This document shows positions 50,139 to 63,123 of a DNA stretch of 64,000 nt, in pieces. The position numbers and the translations under genes were made by a program. Under the pieces are notes generated by a model. That model saw nothing but the letters and a program-made list of their open reading frames with translations. It was not told where the DNA came from and did not search any database. Within the stretch, counting starts at the first letter, position 1, and each line of letters opens with the position of its first letter. The DNA is from Batrachochytrium dendrobatidis JAM81 (lineage: Eukaryota; Chytridiomycota; Chytridiomycetes; Rhizophydiales), in assembly GCF_000203795.2 (NCBI RefSeq), contig NW_006281103.1, positions 154,448 to 218,447 of the forward strand, written 5' to 3'.

Positions 50139-51915
50139 ATGGGAGTGTTAGACTGCAGTCAAATTCTAGAAGATTATGTTCCGAGTAAAGTGTTTTACGA
50201 CCTTCATCAATATGAAATTCTATTAAACAAGTTTCATCTAACTATCACTCTGACATCTTGTTTTAGCAATTGAAAATGTACCGTCTGAAATCCAGTTTAT
50301 TCTTAGTGAGCTTTCTGCCAAAGATGCCGAGTTTCATGGTATGAATAGATTTAAAGTGTAGTAACAGGATTAGCATTGACTGCTGGATTCAAAATGGACC
50401 AATATTCATCAGTCAGTTTGTAAAGGACTCAACTAGTCTTTATATTTTGAATAGCATTGAAAGACCAAATTCATCATGATGAAAGTGCGTTGCGTAAACT
50501 CATCAAAACTGGTCCGTTGGATTCATACGGTGGATCATCAAAACCTATTCCAACTACAGAAAGTATACCTGCTGTCGCAGGTTCAATTCCAAGTACTTTA
50601 GCACTTTTAGATTCGGTTGCTGTGTCTTCAAGTCTACAGAATGTTACTGCAACAGTGTGTAATCCTCCTACTTCATCCGTCACAACTACTGATACGCATG
50701 TTTTTGCAGTCCCAAAAACTCCCATGCAACTTAAACAATCTAAAGATCAATCACCACTATCTCAACCCATTGTAGAAGAAACTAAACTTTCAGAACATAC
50801 TGAATTGGATCTATTACAAAAATATCAAAATGATACTCGACTGCAACTTGTTGGAATTCCTGATCAATTGTTCTTGTATGAAAACATTCAAAAAAGTTTT
50901 GCACAAGCCAAACTCCTTGCTGATCAGAAAATCGAAATGGCTCAACAGATGCGTGAAATGGTTTGTTCATGCGTTGTGTTGAATCTGTATGATTTAAAGT
51001 TTAATTTGGACGTGTGGTTTTTGTTTAGTTGAATAGACATGAACGACGATTAAATATGGAATTGGAGAAATTGGAAGAATCTGATGCCATGGCACTTGGC
51101 GTGGGTAATTCTATGCACACTGTATCAACTCCAATTGCCTCATCCGTGTTGATGACTGCTTCGGCTGCAATCGCATCAGCTGCATCTTCATACTCTAATG
51201 TATTGCACGCCACCACACCTACACCAACTCTTGTCCCGTCATTGTCTTCTACTTCTATTCGAATCCCTGCCAATTTTTTGAGTACTCCCGTAACGACCAA
51301 CACTTTAAATGGAGCTGTTGCTGCAAATGAACAAGTCCAACGAATCAAACGGGAACTTTCATTCGGTAGTGATCCATTCCAACATCAATTAGGTAGGTAA
51401 TGGATTGCAATACAATGTGTTATTTCAATCTACAAATCAAAATTCGGTTGCTTGTGTATATGCTTTAGATCGAAAAATAGGTACAAGCAGTCGACCTCCA
51501 CTTCATAAGCGAACTCAAAAACGTAAAATGTAAGTCCTGATCTTGTTTCAATTGTATACTGTTGGTTGAATCTATGATCAACTGGTTTTTGGTATAATGA
51601 TAGTGAGGGTCCCAGCTTATTTAGTACTGATTTGGCAAGATCAGAAACCCCTGAAATGGATGAACAACTCTACTGTTTTTGTCAGCAAGTCTCGTATGGC
51701 GAGATGATTGCATGCGATAACGAGGTGAGTTGAATGTACAATTTACTAAATGCATCAACTATTTAAATGCACTGCTCATTCAAATTATGTTTAAATAGGA
51801 TTGTCCACATGAGTGGTTTCATCTGGAATGCGTTGGATTGTCTGAACCGCCTAATGGCGTTTGGTTTTGCAAGGACTGTGTTCAGGCAAATAAGCTTCGG
51901 AAGGTGACGCGCTAA
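50139..51915 (+). CDS. ING-family PHD-finger protein (chromatin reader of HAT/HDAC complexes)
   Basis: ING proteins recruit histone acetyltransferase or deacetylase complexes to H3K4me3. The N-terminal ING domain begins [16 protein letters not shown], continues [20 protein letters not shown] and [19 protein letters not shown], and is completed by [24 protein letters not shown] helix sequence. A Ser/Thr/Ala-rich linker follows. The C-terminal PHD finger is complete: [18 protein letters not shown], then [13 protein letters not shown] and WFCKDC, with the C4HC3 ligands in place. Seven exons, all GT-AG. Nearest paralogue (Yng1, Yng2 or Pho23 type) cannot be chosen from this alone. Confidence 0.93.
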
Positions 51916-52130
51916 CTTGAGTAGAATCGAGTTTTGGAATGTAAATCACTCGATACTTTTTGGAAAGGTTTGAATGTTTGCAGGGTTGCATTACACAAGT
52001 GCACTCTGTCTGCATTGCTCTGCATTGCTCTTGCAATCAGTTACAATTTCAATGAATTACACGACTCTACATCTAAAACTAGCCTTCCAACTCATGTTGA
52101 ATTGAACAAAAAAATAGTGTTTAAATTGAT

Positions 52131-53663
<1,533 letters not shown>

Positions 53664-54243
53664 GATGAATGGGTTGAGTTGTCAACGCAAACTCAAACTT
53701 GCACTTATTCCTTGTCAGACCCTAAATATTGGGGTTTGAACTCTATCTTTGCGTTTTACAACCAATCACAATTCTCCACCTCTGGTCTTTGGGGTCTATT
53801 CCTCTTCTTTTGTCTGTGTCTACAGTCTGGTCTCTATATCACACGCTGTTCTCAAACATCCTCAATATTGTGTCGCTTACTCCTCTCAAAGCACTTGTTT
53901 CATCTTTCAATCAACTGTGTCAAAAGCGTATCAGAAGGCTTGTCTCTAATGTTACTCTTGTTTTTACTACTTTAAAAAGGCTGATCTAAGGTCATGAATG
54001 TCATGATTGAATTTCGACATCTACCCATAAATCCAAACGCGGAGTTCCTTTCAAATTCGCTTTGGTTCAGATTGGACCGACGTGTATGAACAAGTCACCA
54101 CGAGAACAAGTCGGGTTGATCCAAACATCATTTCTTGTGTACATTTGCTGAGCATATTATGTTATCTCGCTTTTTATATCCTTTTGGAATACGTTCGAGT
54201 ATAATAAGACCACTTTATTCTCTTTTGAAAACTAGTTATTGAC

Positions 54244-55047
54244 ATGCCACATCCAAATATACGATTTCCAAAACTTTATCTAAGGCGCGGTAGCGCTCTA
54301 AGGTCTTCTCCATGCAACAGAAACCTCTGCAAACCCAGCTCTATTTCCGGCTTGGGTGGATTTGTTGTCATGGTGTGTCTTGTCACTCTACTCGTTACCA
54401 TCTCTCAATGGCGCGAACGTTCTAACACGCTTCGACAACATCATCATTGGGAAAGTGTAAGGTGTTCAATGCTATGATACAGACTGGCATAAACTATCAA
54501 AAACACATGTTGTTTATAAGCAGTTTCAATGTCCAACATTCACTCAAAATTGCTTTACTAGACTACATCTTTATTGATACTAAACACGTATCCTGTAAAT
54601 ATAAACTTGAATCTGTAGATTCACGATGAAACGGATCAAGATGCATTTCATGACAACTCGAGCCCAGTCCATCACGAGTATTTTCTTGGAATTGATTTCC
54701 GTCGCAAACCTAAATCATTTAAATCAGCAGTCTTGCATAAAGAGGCATCGTTTCAAGATACATACGTCAACCCCATACCAAAGTATAGTCTGTCTGATAA
54801 AAACATGGATCGTTTAGACTCGCATCTTGATGCAAAAGTCCGTAGCGAGTATAGATTCCCAACGAATCAAGATAAGCCGCTCGAGAGAAAACAACCATTG
54901 AATGTTAGAGAAACACCTTTGGTACTGAAACCAACTCAACCTCACATTTATGATACAACCACCGAAAGTATCAAAAATTATAACCGTTTTGGCAATGCAA
55001 AACTGGATTCCGAACCACACATTCAGTATATAAAAAGCAGCGAATGA
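54244..55047 (+). CDS. Single-pass membrane protein, unknown
   Basis: Two exons, 54244-54456 (donor GTAAGG) and 54619-55047, join in phase to 213 aa. The N-terminus is basic (RFPKLYLRRGSALRSS), followed by one hydrophobic span (GGFVVMVCLVTLLVTIS) and WRERSNTLRQHHHW. The C-terminal part is hydrophilic, with EYFLGIDFRRKPKSF and DTYVNPIPKYSL, and ends in IQYIKSSE. Basic N-terminus plus one span fits a mitochondrial inner-membrane or small ER protein. No family recognised. The 580 bp between this gene and SURF4 shows no other coding signal. Confidence 0.65.
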
Positions 55048-55154
55048 TACCGTTTTACTTGAATGAGAATCTGTGGTAAACCCATTGGAATAAATGTACT
55101 TTTTTATTTAAACTGTTTTAGTTTTGCACTTTCCATCTTCCTCATTGCTACACA

Positions 55155-56070
55155 ATGAGGGTGTCTGCAAAAAACAGCTGGAAATGGAATGCGTTTGTGG
55201 AAATAGAAAACATCATACACAAGATGACAACAGTATTGCATACATACAAATCAAAGTATGCTATCATGATTGCCAACGGATTGATTGAAAACAACTTTAT
55301 ATCCAACTTGCTCATCAACAACCAACAACTTTGCAAGATCCTTCTTGCCAATATCACAGTATCTGGATGGAAATACGGAACCGATTCAAACTGCTGTCAA
55401 TCAATACTGTCATTCAACACTGCAAGGCTGACATTGACAAGTTGTTTGACATCTCATTATCTCCAAAGAAAAACGGAATCCAGACCAGATTCGCTTGGAA
55501 TGTCAACAACAACTGACTGTTTGTTGCTACATCAAGACTTGTCAGTACAGACCCACAAAATACAATGTAAAAGGTATCAGGCAACCAGATACAAATGAAC
55601 TGCTCGTCTGCAATATGCTGCATCATATTGGAATGGGTCCTGAAACTCGTTGTATCATTGCATCTCACAGCACCAAAACAGTCTACATTGCTATCAAGTA
55701 TTGCCATGTGGTGCTATTGTCCGAGTTGACAAGGATACAGCAAACAATACCCAACTTCAATTGGATTTGATATTTCGTATCCTGTGTATATGCGATTGTG
55801 TTGTCAACTCATCAAACTGCGGTCAAGTCGATGATAAAGCAATGGTTGTCGACTTTTGTATCCAAAAACAGTCAAAAGATTACATTAAAACAGACATTAT
55901 GGACAGATTCTACAAAGGAAATGGTAAATTCCATTGTTCTGGGTTGATGCAAATCGCAGTCAAAACAACAAACGCTGTAAACATGGATACGATGAACAAG
56001 TCGTTGTAGGAATGGAATGCAAGCTGCTGGAGAGTATTAAGCGAGCCGAATCAGAGATTGATGGATTGGT
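55155..56070 (+). pseudogene. Decayed effector-like remnant (possible Crinkler C-terminal domain)
   Basis: Protein-like sequence continues across this interval but changes frame several times, near 55390, 55490 and 55750, with no intron signals at the switches. Segments look like a Crinkler-associated C-terminal domain I know from fungal effectors: NELLVCNMLHHIGMGPETR, VYIAIKYCHVVLLSELTR, LDLIFRILCICDCVVNSSN and FYKGNGKFHCSGLM. A likely start (55155) lies in KNSWKWNAFVEIENIIHKMT. The breaks point to a dead copy. Family assignment is from recollection of sequence pattern and is tentative. Confidence 0.45.
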
Positions 56071-56109
56071 TTAAAATGGGGTAATGAACTGATGTTTGAA
56101 ACGATTTAC

Positions 56110-58820
56110 AACGATATGTCCATGATCTTGAAGCAACAGTTGCAGTTCTAATGAAATATTTTGTTGGTAGCATTCATCTTTAAATGTAGGCATATTGGTA
56201 TCCAGCAACAATGAAAAATGTGTAATATTACAACTGTAATGTCTGGACAAGTGACTGTCTGAATAACAGTAACTATTTCCAGTGATGCTGATTTGTAAAC
56301 ACTCGAATTACTCAACAACACTCTATAAATACATTTGCAAGACTCATTGGACGTATCCGTTGTTTGAATGTTGATTCGCATACATTCAGAAGTGGAAGTT
56401 ATAAAGCTTATTACCATACAAACACGATCAATGCATTACTTTTTGTTGGATAGGCTGTATCATCTGGCATCAATTCAGACACACTTGTCAGTCCTGTTCC
56501 GTATACAATGAGTCACATATGGACACATATGGACACCAATGCAACAATCAAGAATCAATTGTCATTTACAAGTCCGAATTGCCAACCAACAATCGTACTA
56601 ATGGACCAACGGACCAATGCCAAAACACCTGCACATCAGACAGTTTATTGGACATGACTTGATTGTTCTTGACAACTGTTTGACAACTGTTTGAAAACTG
56701 CTTGATAATTGCTTGATGACTCGAGTAATCCAATCACACATTGCTGGCAATTAAATGGAACTATACAATGTGTCATGTATACATTGGATACTATCAGTTT
56801 ATCAGTGACTATCTGGTGTTTGTTTATGCATGATTAGTTGGACTACTATTTGCAATCAACACAATAACTGGTGTCAATGACCGATAACAATAAAACCAAA
56901 CGATTGACCACATCAGATTATACAGGTTCATTCTGGAATGCAACTTTGCATCGATATCGTAAATATCAACCATAACCCGAACCAAACGAGTCAAGCGAGT
57001 GTCGCAAGCTTGCATTCATTTGAAAATACTCGATATCAGGCTAAAGTTGCATGTGAAATGGTCATTTGTACAAGGTTAAACAACCTCGACATTTACAATC
57101 AATGGGATGTTGGAACAGAGCTGCTATTTCCGAATTTAAAAGTCCAAATTGTACACATTGTTATCAAGTCTAATCTACACCCTTCATGGCATGGCATGTC
57201 ATGTCATGCTTGATAGTTTCATACACTGCTGCAAGAGTTGTATTGTGTGTATTTCGAGTATTTCCATCACTCCATCATATGTCGCATGTGTTGGCATGTC
57301 AAGTGTGGTGATATCAGGTCAAAACAGTCGATTGGCATAATAATCCATCAACATTCGAGTCGGTTGGTCAACCAAACAGTTGTATCATGCGGTAATATCA
57401 ATATACTGCGATTGTAGCATGTCATTCATCAGACATTGTTGAAACCATTACAAAACCTGTTTGGACCAAATCAGACTGTGACGAATACCGCATACTCGGA
57501 TCATCATCAACTAAACCAGGAATACACGCTTGACAATATTGGCGATTGATGATTGAACCTGATTCATGGCTAATTCGTCGAGTGTTTGCAATGTGTTGTT
57601 ATAACCAGTCATATATCATTTGGTGTTGTTAACTTGTGGTTTGGTGATGGTTTGATTGCAAGTGATTCCTGGACACAACACATTGCAAACCAAGCAACTT
57701 GACTACTCGAACGACTCAAACAATTCGATACTAACCGGAATTCAATACAATTGTTGAATAGCCCGTGTAATATCAGATCTAGTCAAGTCAACAGTCAAGT
57801 CAACAGACACGACACTCAATACAACTATATACAGCAAAAATGCGTTGGATTCATTTGTGATTGCATACTCATCAATCTTGAATGACAGTGTTTGTGCAGT
57901 TTTGGATATAGGTTGTATGGATATTGCAACAAACCTGTAGTATTATAGTATGACTGACATATACTACTATTGGATCAAACAACATAACAGTCCAATATAA
58001 TGTCAAATATATGTGCATAAAATGGTCACCAAACCTGATCGGTTGTGTATCAGTCATAAACAACTACCAATTAGCAACAAGTGACATTTGTATACATTGA
58101 CAGAATCACTACAGACAACACCAACAATTACAAGATCATGTGCAAGATAGCAAGAATTGTGACATGGTTTCAATAAACCAACAACAACTGAACAAATGAC
58201 ATTGCAATGATTATTCATAGAACAAGGCAATCAAACGACAATGTTAGTGGCAATTATGTTGGACAATATTCATGATTCAAATATCGACAGTCAAACATTG
58301 GTTAACCAACAGTTGTACGATTATACAACTGACCCGTGTATTGACAAGTGATCAACCTCGATCCGGTCATAGTTGAAACGGTGTATCACAGGAATTGAAA
58401 GTTGACACATTATTGTTGTGGTGTAATATTAGCAACTACGCACAACTTGACATGAATTACAATGTTGATACCGAGACTGTCAATATATTACAATGTATTG
58501 GTCAACAGTGACTGAGATCAATGACAATATTGCAATCAATCCAATCCAATTGTTGATTGGAACAATCATTATCCACTTGTCAGATTCAGCATGTAAATGA
58601 ATGTTTTGTAACATATTTACTAATCCAACAATTGACTGATTTAAACATTGAATATTAAAATGTTGAATAAGAGACTCGAGTCATTATATGAATGACGTAA
58701 TCAATTGAGTTGAATTGACACTCGATTGAACAATACAAATAAACACATGACAAATGTTTAAACACTATTCAAAATGTGTGAATTTGTCTCACATTATTCA
58801 CATGACATTAGATTTTGGAT
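56110..58820. other. Gene-poor 2.7-kb interval upstream of the effector gene
   Basis: No credible gene. It is rich in short related words (ttgacaac, acaattg, gtcaagtcaac). Local tandem decay is visible, for example tgacaactgttt near 56664-56700, agtcaagtcaac twice near 57777-57805, and catggcatg/catgtcatg near 57187-57215. An ATG frame at 56938-57213 has 91 codons but no recognisable motif. Confidence 0.6.
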
Positions 58821-58911
58821 TTAAAGTCCAATTTTTTCTTTTCTTTTTTTCATTTCATTCCATTCTTATTCTATTCCATTCAATTCTTTCATTTCTCTCC
58901 AGTAAACTCCA

Positions 58912-60531
58912 ATGGAAAACAAAGCATTCTACATTAAATATCTGGACTACCAGCCAGTGAAAATCGAAACCCACTTCAATGGAGAACTAGAGAGAAGAAG
59001 ACCACTGACTGACGTTGGTGGCCTGGTTGCTGCTTACAAGACTGCTGCCATTCCCCTCCTTGCTTCTACCTTTGTTGGTGATATCACCATTCATTATGTG
59101 TTGAATGGAGTGGAGACCAACTACAACTCCTGGGACCCCATTGCTGCTCTCGGAACAAATGGTTCCTACGACCATCCACTGATTATTCGCTCTCTAAGAG
59201 ATACTATCACTATGGACGAGCATATGATTTGTTCTCTTCCTGAACCGGTGTATGACAATCCTGTGTCAAGACCCAACACCTCTGGCAGAATTTGGAAGAA
59301 GCCGACACATGTTTTCCTGTGGTCTGATTTTAAGCAAAGCGTTGTTGATTGGATTGGTGCTAATCATCATCAGCATTCTCAAAGAGTACAAAAACCTGTG
59401 TTTGTTCCCAGAGTTATCACCGAAGAAGTTCAAAGTCTTCAACCCTTCATTCTCGACAATTTGCTCAATATCTCTGCCAAGTGTTTCATTCCTCCTTCTG
59501 AATTCAAGGCACGACGTCAAATCACAAGCTGCGTAGGGGAACCAGATCATTTAATGACTAGAAATGGAGAGATTGTCGCTATTGTTGAAGAAAAGGGCAA
59601 TTGGGCTTTGTCTACTGGTGATATCGTCAATTCATACAACACAGAAAGGACACGTGCGTCTGCTCTTGACCAACTCTACCACTATATGCGATTGAACCAC
59701 AGGCAATATGGGATTCTGTCGACATACGAAAACACCTGGTTTGTTTATCGAAATCAAGAATGTGCCGTTTGTGAAGAACCTCAAGTTCATGAAACTTTGT
59801 ATGTTTCCGAGGGAATCTCCTTTACTGTTCGAACACCCACTGTTCAACAATGCTTATCGTATTTCAACAGCATCGTCAATCACAATCATATGGATTCTCC
59901 CCCCGCATCAAAGCGTCCGTCTAGAGCTAGTTCTGCTACCCAAATCTCTCGACCAAGTAGTAGTAGGGTATCTCCGCGTGCTAGTCTCTCCAGAGGATGC
60001 AGTTCTTTGTCGTCTGGAATTCAAATCAACGAGCAACCCCAAGATTTTGATGTTGATGATTTCAAATTCGATACAGTTCTTGGTGAAGGAAGAAGCAAAG
60101 TGTATTTGGATTACTATGGATCTAGCCGTATTGCTCTCAAGGTTGCTGATATTGCCAAGCACGGAGAAATGCTTCCAGAATTGCTGAATGAGGTTTCTGT
60201 GTATGAACAGCTATCGGGGCTACAAGGGAATGGCATACCTAGATTCGTTTGTCATGGGTTTGTGGAGGACGTTCTGTACTGTGTAGGTGTTTCTATCTGT
60301 GGTACGGTGGCCAATGGATTCACTGAACAGCAAAAGCAGAAGTTGTTGGAAACACTCGAAAGCATTCACGAGGCCGGTATTCTACATAACGATATCAAAA
60401 AGGAGAATATCTTGATTGATGAATCTGGGAATCCATATATCATTGACTTTGGCTTCTCTACACGAAATTGCTCCCCTGTTGCTCGAATGGAAGAAACAAA
60501 CTTGCTCCTTAGTCTGGTTGAAAGTACTTGA
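58912..60531 (+). CDS. Crinkler-type effector: PD-(D/E)xK nuclease-like domain fused to a protein kinase
   Basis: A single exon of 539 aa. An in-frame TAA 9 bp upstream fixes the start at 58912. Residues 1-95 look like the Crinkler header (FYIKYLDYQPVKIETHFNGE) and show no classical signal peptide. Residues about 175-310 have a REase-type core: PD at 211-212, then EIVAIVEEK with E226 and K228, and a downstream QLYHYM helix. A Ser/Arg-rich linker (330-365) leads to a kinase: glycine loop GEGRSK (391), lysine in ALKVAD (K410), catalytic loop HNDIKKEN (492-499) and IIDFG (D522). The protein stops 15 residues after DFG, so the kinase C-lobe is very short. A pyrimidine-rich run (CATTC-like) ends in CAG just before the ATG. 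Crinklers act in host nuclei in oomycetes; that role here is inference. Confidence 0.8.
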   Translation: MENKAFYIKYLDYQPVKIETHFNGELERRRPLTDVGGLVAAYKTAAIPLLASTFVGDITIHYVLNGVETNYNSWDPIAALGTNGSYDHPLIIRSLRDTITMDEHMICSLPEPVYDNPVSRPNTSGRIWKKPTHVFLWSDFKQSVVDWIGANHHQHSQRVQKPVFVPRVITEEVQSLQPFILDNLLNISAKCFIPPSEFKARRQITSCVGEPDHLMTRNGEIVAIVEEKGNWALSTGDIVNSYNTERTRASALDQLYHYMRLNHRQYGILSTYENTWFVYRNQECAVCEEPQVHETLYVSEGISFTVRTPTVQQCLSYFNSIVNHNHMDSPPASKRPSRASSATQISRPSSSRVSPRASLSRGCSSLSSGIQINEQPQDFDVDDFKFDTVLGEGRSKVYLDYYGSSRIALKVADIAKHGEMLPELLNEVSVYEQLSGLQGNGIPRFVCHGFVEDVLYCVGVSICGTVANGFTEQQKQKLLETLESIHEAGILHNDIKKENILIDESGNPYIIDFGFSTRNCSPVARMEETNLLLSLVEST

Positions 60532-61118
60532 GATAGTACATTTGGGTTGGAATGAATTAGACAATTATTTGTATGAATAAAGCACCGAGTCTTGACCATT
60601 ATATTTGACATTGATTGTCCATGGCATTTTAGCATAAATCACCTGTCACAGGCGAGATCAACTCCAGACACTTTGAACAACTTTTAGCAGAGAGCATCTA
60701 CCAAGAAAAGTGGTATCATTCAGTGCCCTATCTATACTACTATTGTTTTTTACATTTTCCACTGTTCAATACATACTGCGGTACTATTTCAAGTATTCCA
60801 AAACCAACTTGTAAATCAGACAATTGAAGATGAGTTTCATTTACGAAATATACATTTTTGAATCAACAAAACGACACATTTACTATTGAATCTGGTTTAA
60901 ACCGTTCAACAATAATATCGCGAAATGCAGTTTTGTATTGTGCAACAACTCTTGCTGACATTCTAATAAAAATGAGTTTGTACGCCTGCAATTCCAACAA
61001 TATCAATCAAGTCAATTTTCAACAAGAATATTCGATTTATTTTTATTCCAACAAAATCAAGGAAATTTTCAACACAAGTGTTCCATTTTGCATTTGCTGA
61101 GATTTGGTTGTTGATAAC

Positions 61119-62825
61119 ATGAGCGATTCAACTCATATTCCTGTTATTGAATCGAGGAGACCAAAACCTTCTGTCACTGCAAAGTGTCCAAACTGTTCTG
61201 TAGTCATTGAATTCTATCTTCCTGTCACTCCAGCTTATGCCTTTTCTGTTTATAGAGTGGTTTGATTTTCTTGTAGAGACTTGTTCTATTCCAACTTCTG
61301 CTGTTCAACAGACTCCATCTGTTTCTGCTAAAAAAAACTACAAATGCCTCGGACCAATCTACCAACAATGCTTCCAGTCGCAGACCAAAAACTACTCTTG
61401 GAAAAACCGGTTCAGGTAATTGTAAAACCTTTGAAAAAGGATGATTCTTGTCTTCTAATTTCATGATTGATTTAGATGACCATCCAATCGATATGGAATA
61501 TTATGATTTGTTGGAGATTCCTGCTACGGCGTCTAGTGCTGTCATCAAAAAGGCGTATTATCTCAAGGCTATAAAGTGTCATCCTGATAAAAACTTGGAC
61601 AATCCATTGGCTGAAGAAATGTTTAAACAAATATCTGAAGCTTATCAAGGTACAGACTTGATGGTTAATGTGTATCCAGAAAAACTATACTAATGTTTAA
61701 ATGTTAGTCTTGTCGGATCCACAGCGTCGTTCATTTTATAATATTCATGGAAAGGCTGCTGCAGTGGGTTCTGAAGGATCTGTGTTTGTCGATCCAGAAC
61801 AATTCTTTAGACAACAGTTTGGTGGTGATATGTTTGTTGATATCATTGGTGAAATATCCATTGCTCGGGATTTTAAAGACGTCATGGCTGCAAAAGATCC
61901 ATCCAAATCTAATGACTTGACCACTGACTCCAACTCTTCTACCATCAACTCGGGAACAGAAGTGCCATCTACAGATGCTACCACTCAAGCCAAACAAGAC
62001 TCGGCATTGATGTACGAACAACGTCGTTTGATTCGTAAAGAACGTATTCAGAAACTGTCGCATAATCTTGTTGCCAAGCTTTCGCTTTACACTGATACGT
62101 TTCCATTTCCTGATCCTACTTCTTCTCCACCTTTGGGGATCTCTTTGAATAGCTTGGCAAACGAATCACTCAACACGTTTCGTGCTTTATCTACTATCGA
62201 AGCTCAACAACTTGCTTTGGAAAGCTATGGACCCGAATTGTTGAGAGCGATTGGATTCACCTATGTTTTAAAAGCTGATCAGTGGATTGCCAAAATTGCT
62301 GCAGAGGATGGGGGTGCTGTGCTATGGCATCGAGTATGGGGACTTGGGTCTCGAGTAAGCGGAGCTATCAAAGAAAAAACTCACATTTTAAACGAGACGG
62401 TCGGGACGTTTCGTACGGCTCTAGATCTGCAAAGCAAATTCACCAAACTTCAAGAAATGGATAAAAAAACAAAAAAAACAGGTGAAGGGGGTGAAAAGAC
62501 TGTTGATGAGGATGTCAAAGTCAAACTGACACCCCAGGAGCAAGAACTCCGCACGCAACTGGAATATGAAGCGGCAACAAAGGGACTAGAAGCTTTGTGG
62601 AGAGGATCCAAATTAGAAGTTGAATCTGTGCTACGCGATGTATGCGACGATGCTCTCGGAGATGCACCTGGTGTGTCGACCGAGTTACGTAAACGACGTG
62701 CTGATGCTTTGCGGATCTTGGGTCAGGTTTATGAAACCGTTGGTATTGCTGCTGCTGCCAGTTCTGTGCCCAATACTTCCACTGGCACATCTAGCCAACA
62801 GCCTCCATTGCCTCCTCGAAAATAG
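61119..62825 (+). CDS. J-domain (HSP40) co-chaperone with DnaJ-X-type C-terminus (CAJ1/DJP1-like)
   Basis: A type-III J protein that stimulates an Hsp70. Exon 61476-61649 encodes the J domain with YYDLLEIPATASSAVIKKAY and the catalytic HPD in KCHPDKNLDNPLAEEMF; the last exon (61708-62825) continues VLSDPQRRSFYNIHG. The C-terminal part has FVDPEQFFRQQFGGDMF, IGEISIARDFKD and LVAKLSLYTDTF, then the DnaJ-X-like helical region, ending in a Pro-rich tail (QQPPLPPRK, TAG). The N-terminal exon begins MSDSTHIPVIESRRPKPS and has a CPNC half-zinc motif. How it joins to the J-domain exon is uncertain: the middle exon (up to 61415) changes preferred frame at an A8 run at 61330-61337. Confidence 0.88.
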
Positions 62826-63123
62826 TGTTTCCCGTACCCTACCATTTTTATATTCACCACCTGTTTTGATATTGCTATTCCGTATTTTATGTTGCTACTA
62901 CTTTTTGGAGAGTATTGCTATACTACCGAATACAACAATCATTGCTATTTTTTCCAAATCAATAAAATAATTGAGCTATTGTATGTTCTACCTTTAATTT
63001 CCATTGGATAGCTTTCAAGTTTAAAAAACAAATTATCTTGGTAAATAAGGTTTTAATAGTTGAATAAACATGGCAGATGCCACAATAAGCCTTGTAGAGA
63101 ATTGACGAGTTCCATATACGACA

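Noticed and set aside
53679..53989. Overlapping frames upstream of SURF4 on the plus strand
   Set aside because: Three frames are open at once in a pyrimidine-rich 5' region; hydrophobic, low-complexity translations without homology.
60858..61100. 80-codon frame upstream of the J-domain gene
   Set aside because: No ATG start, AT-biased composition and no recognisable motif.
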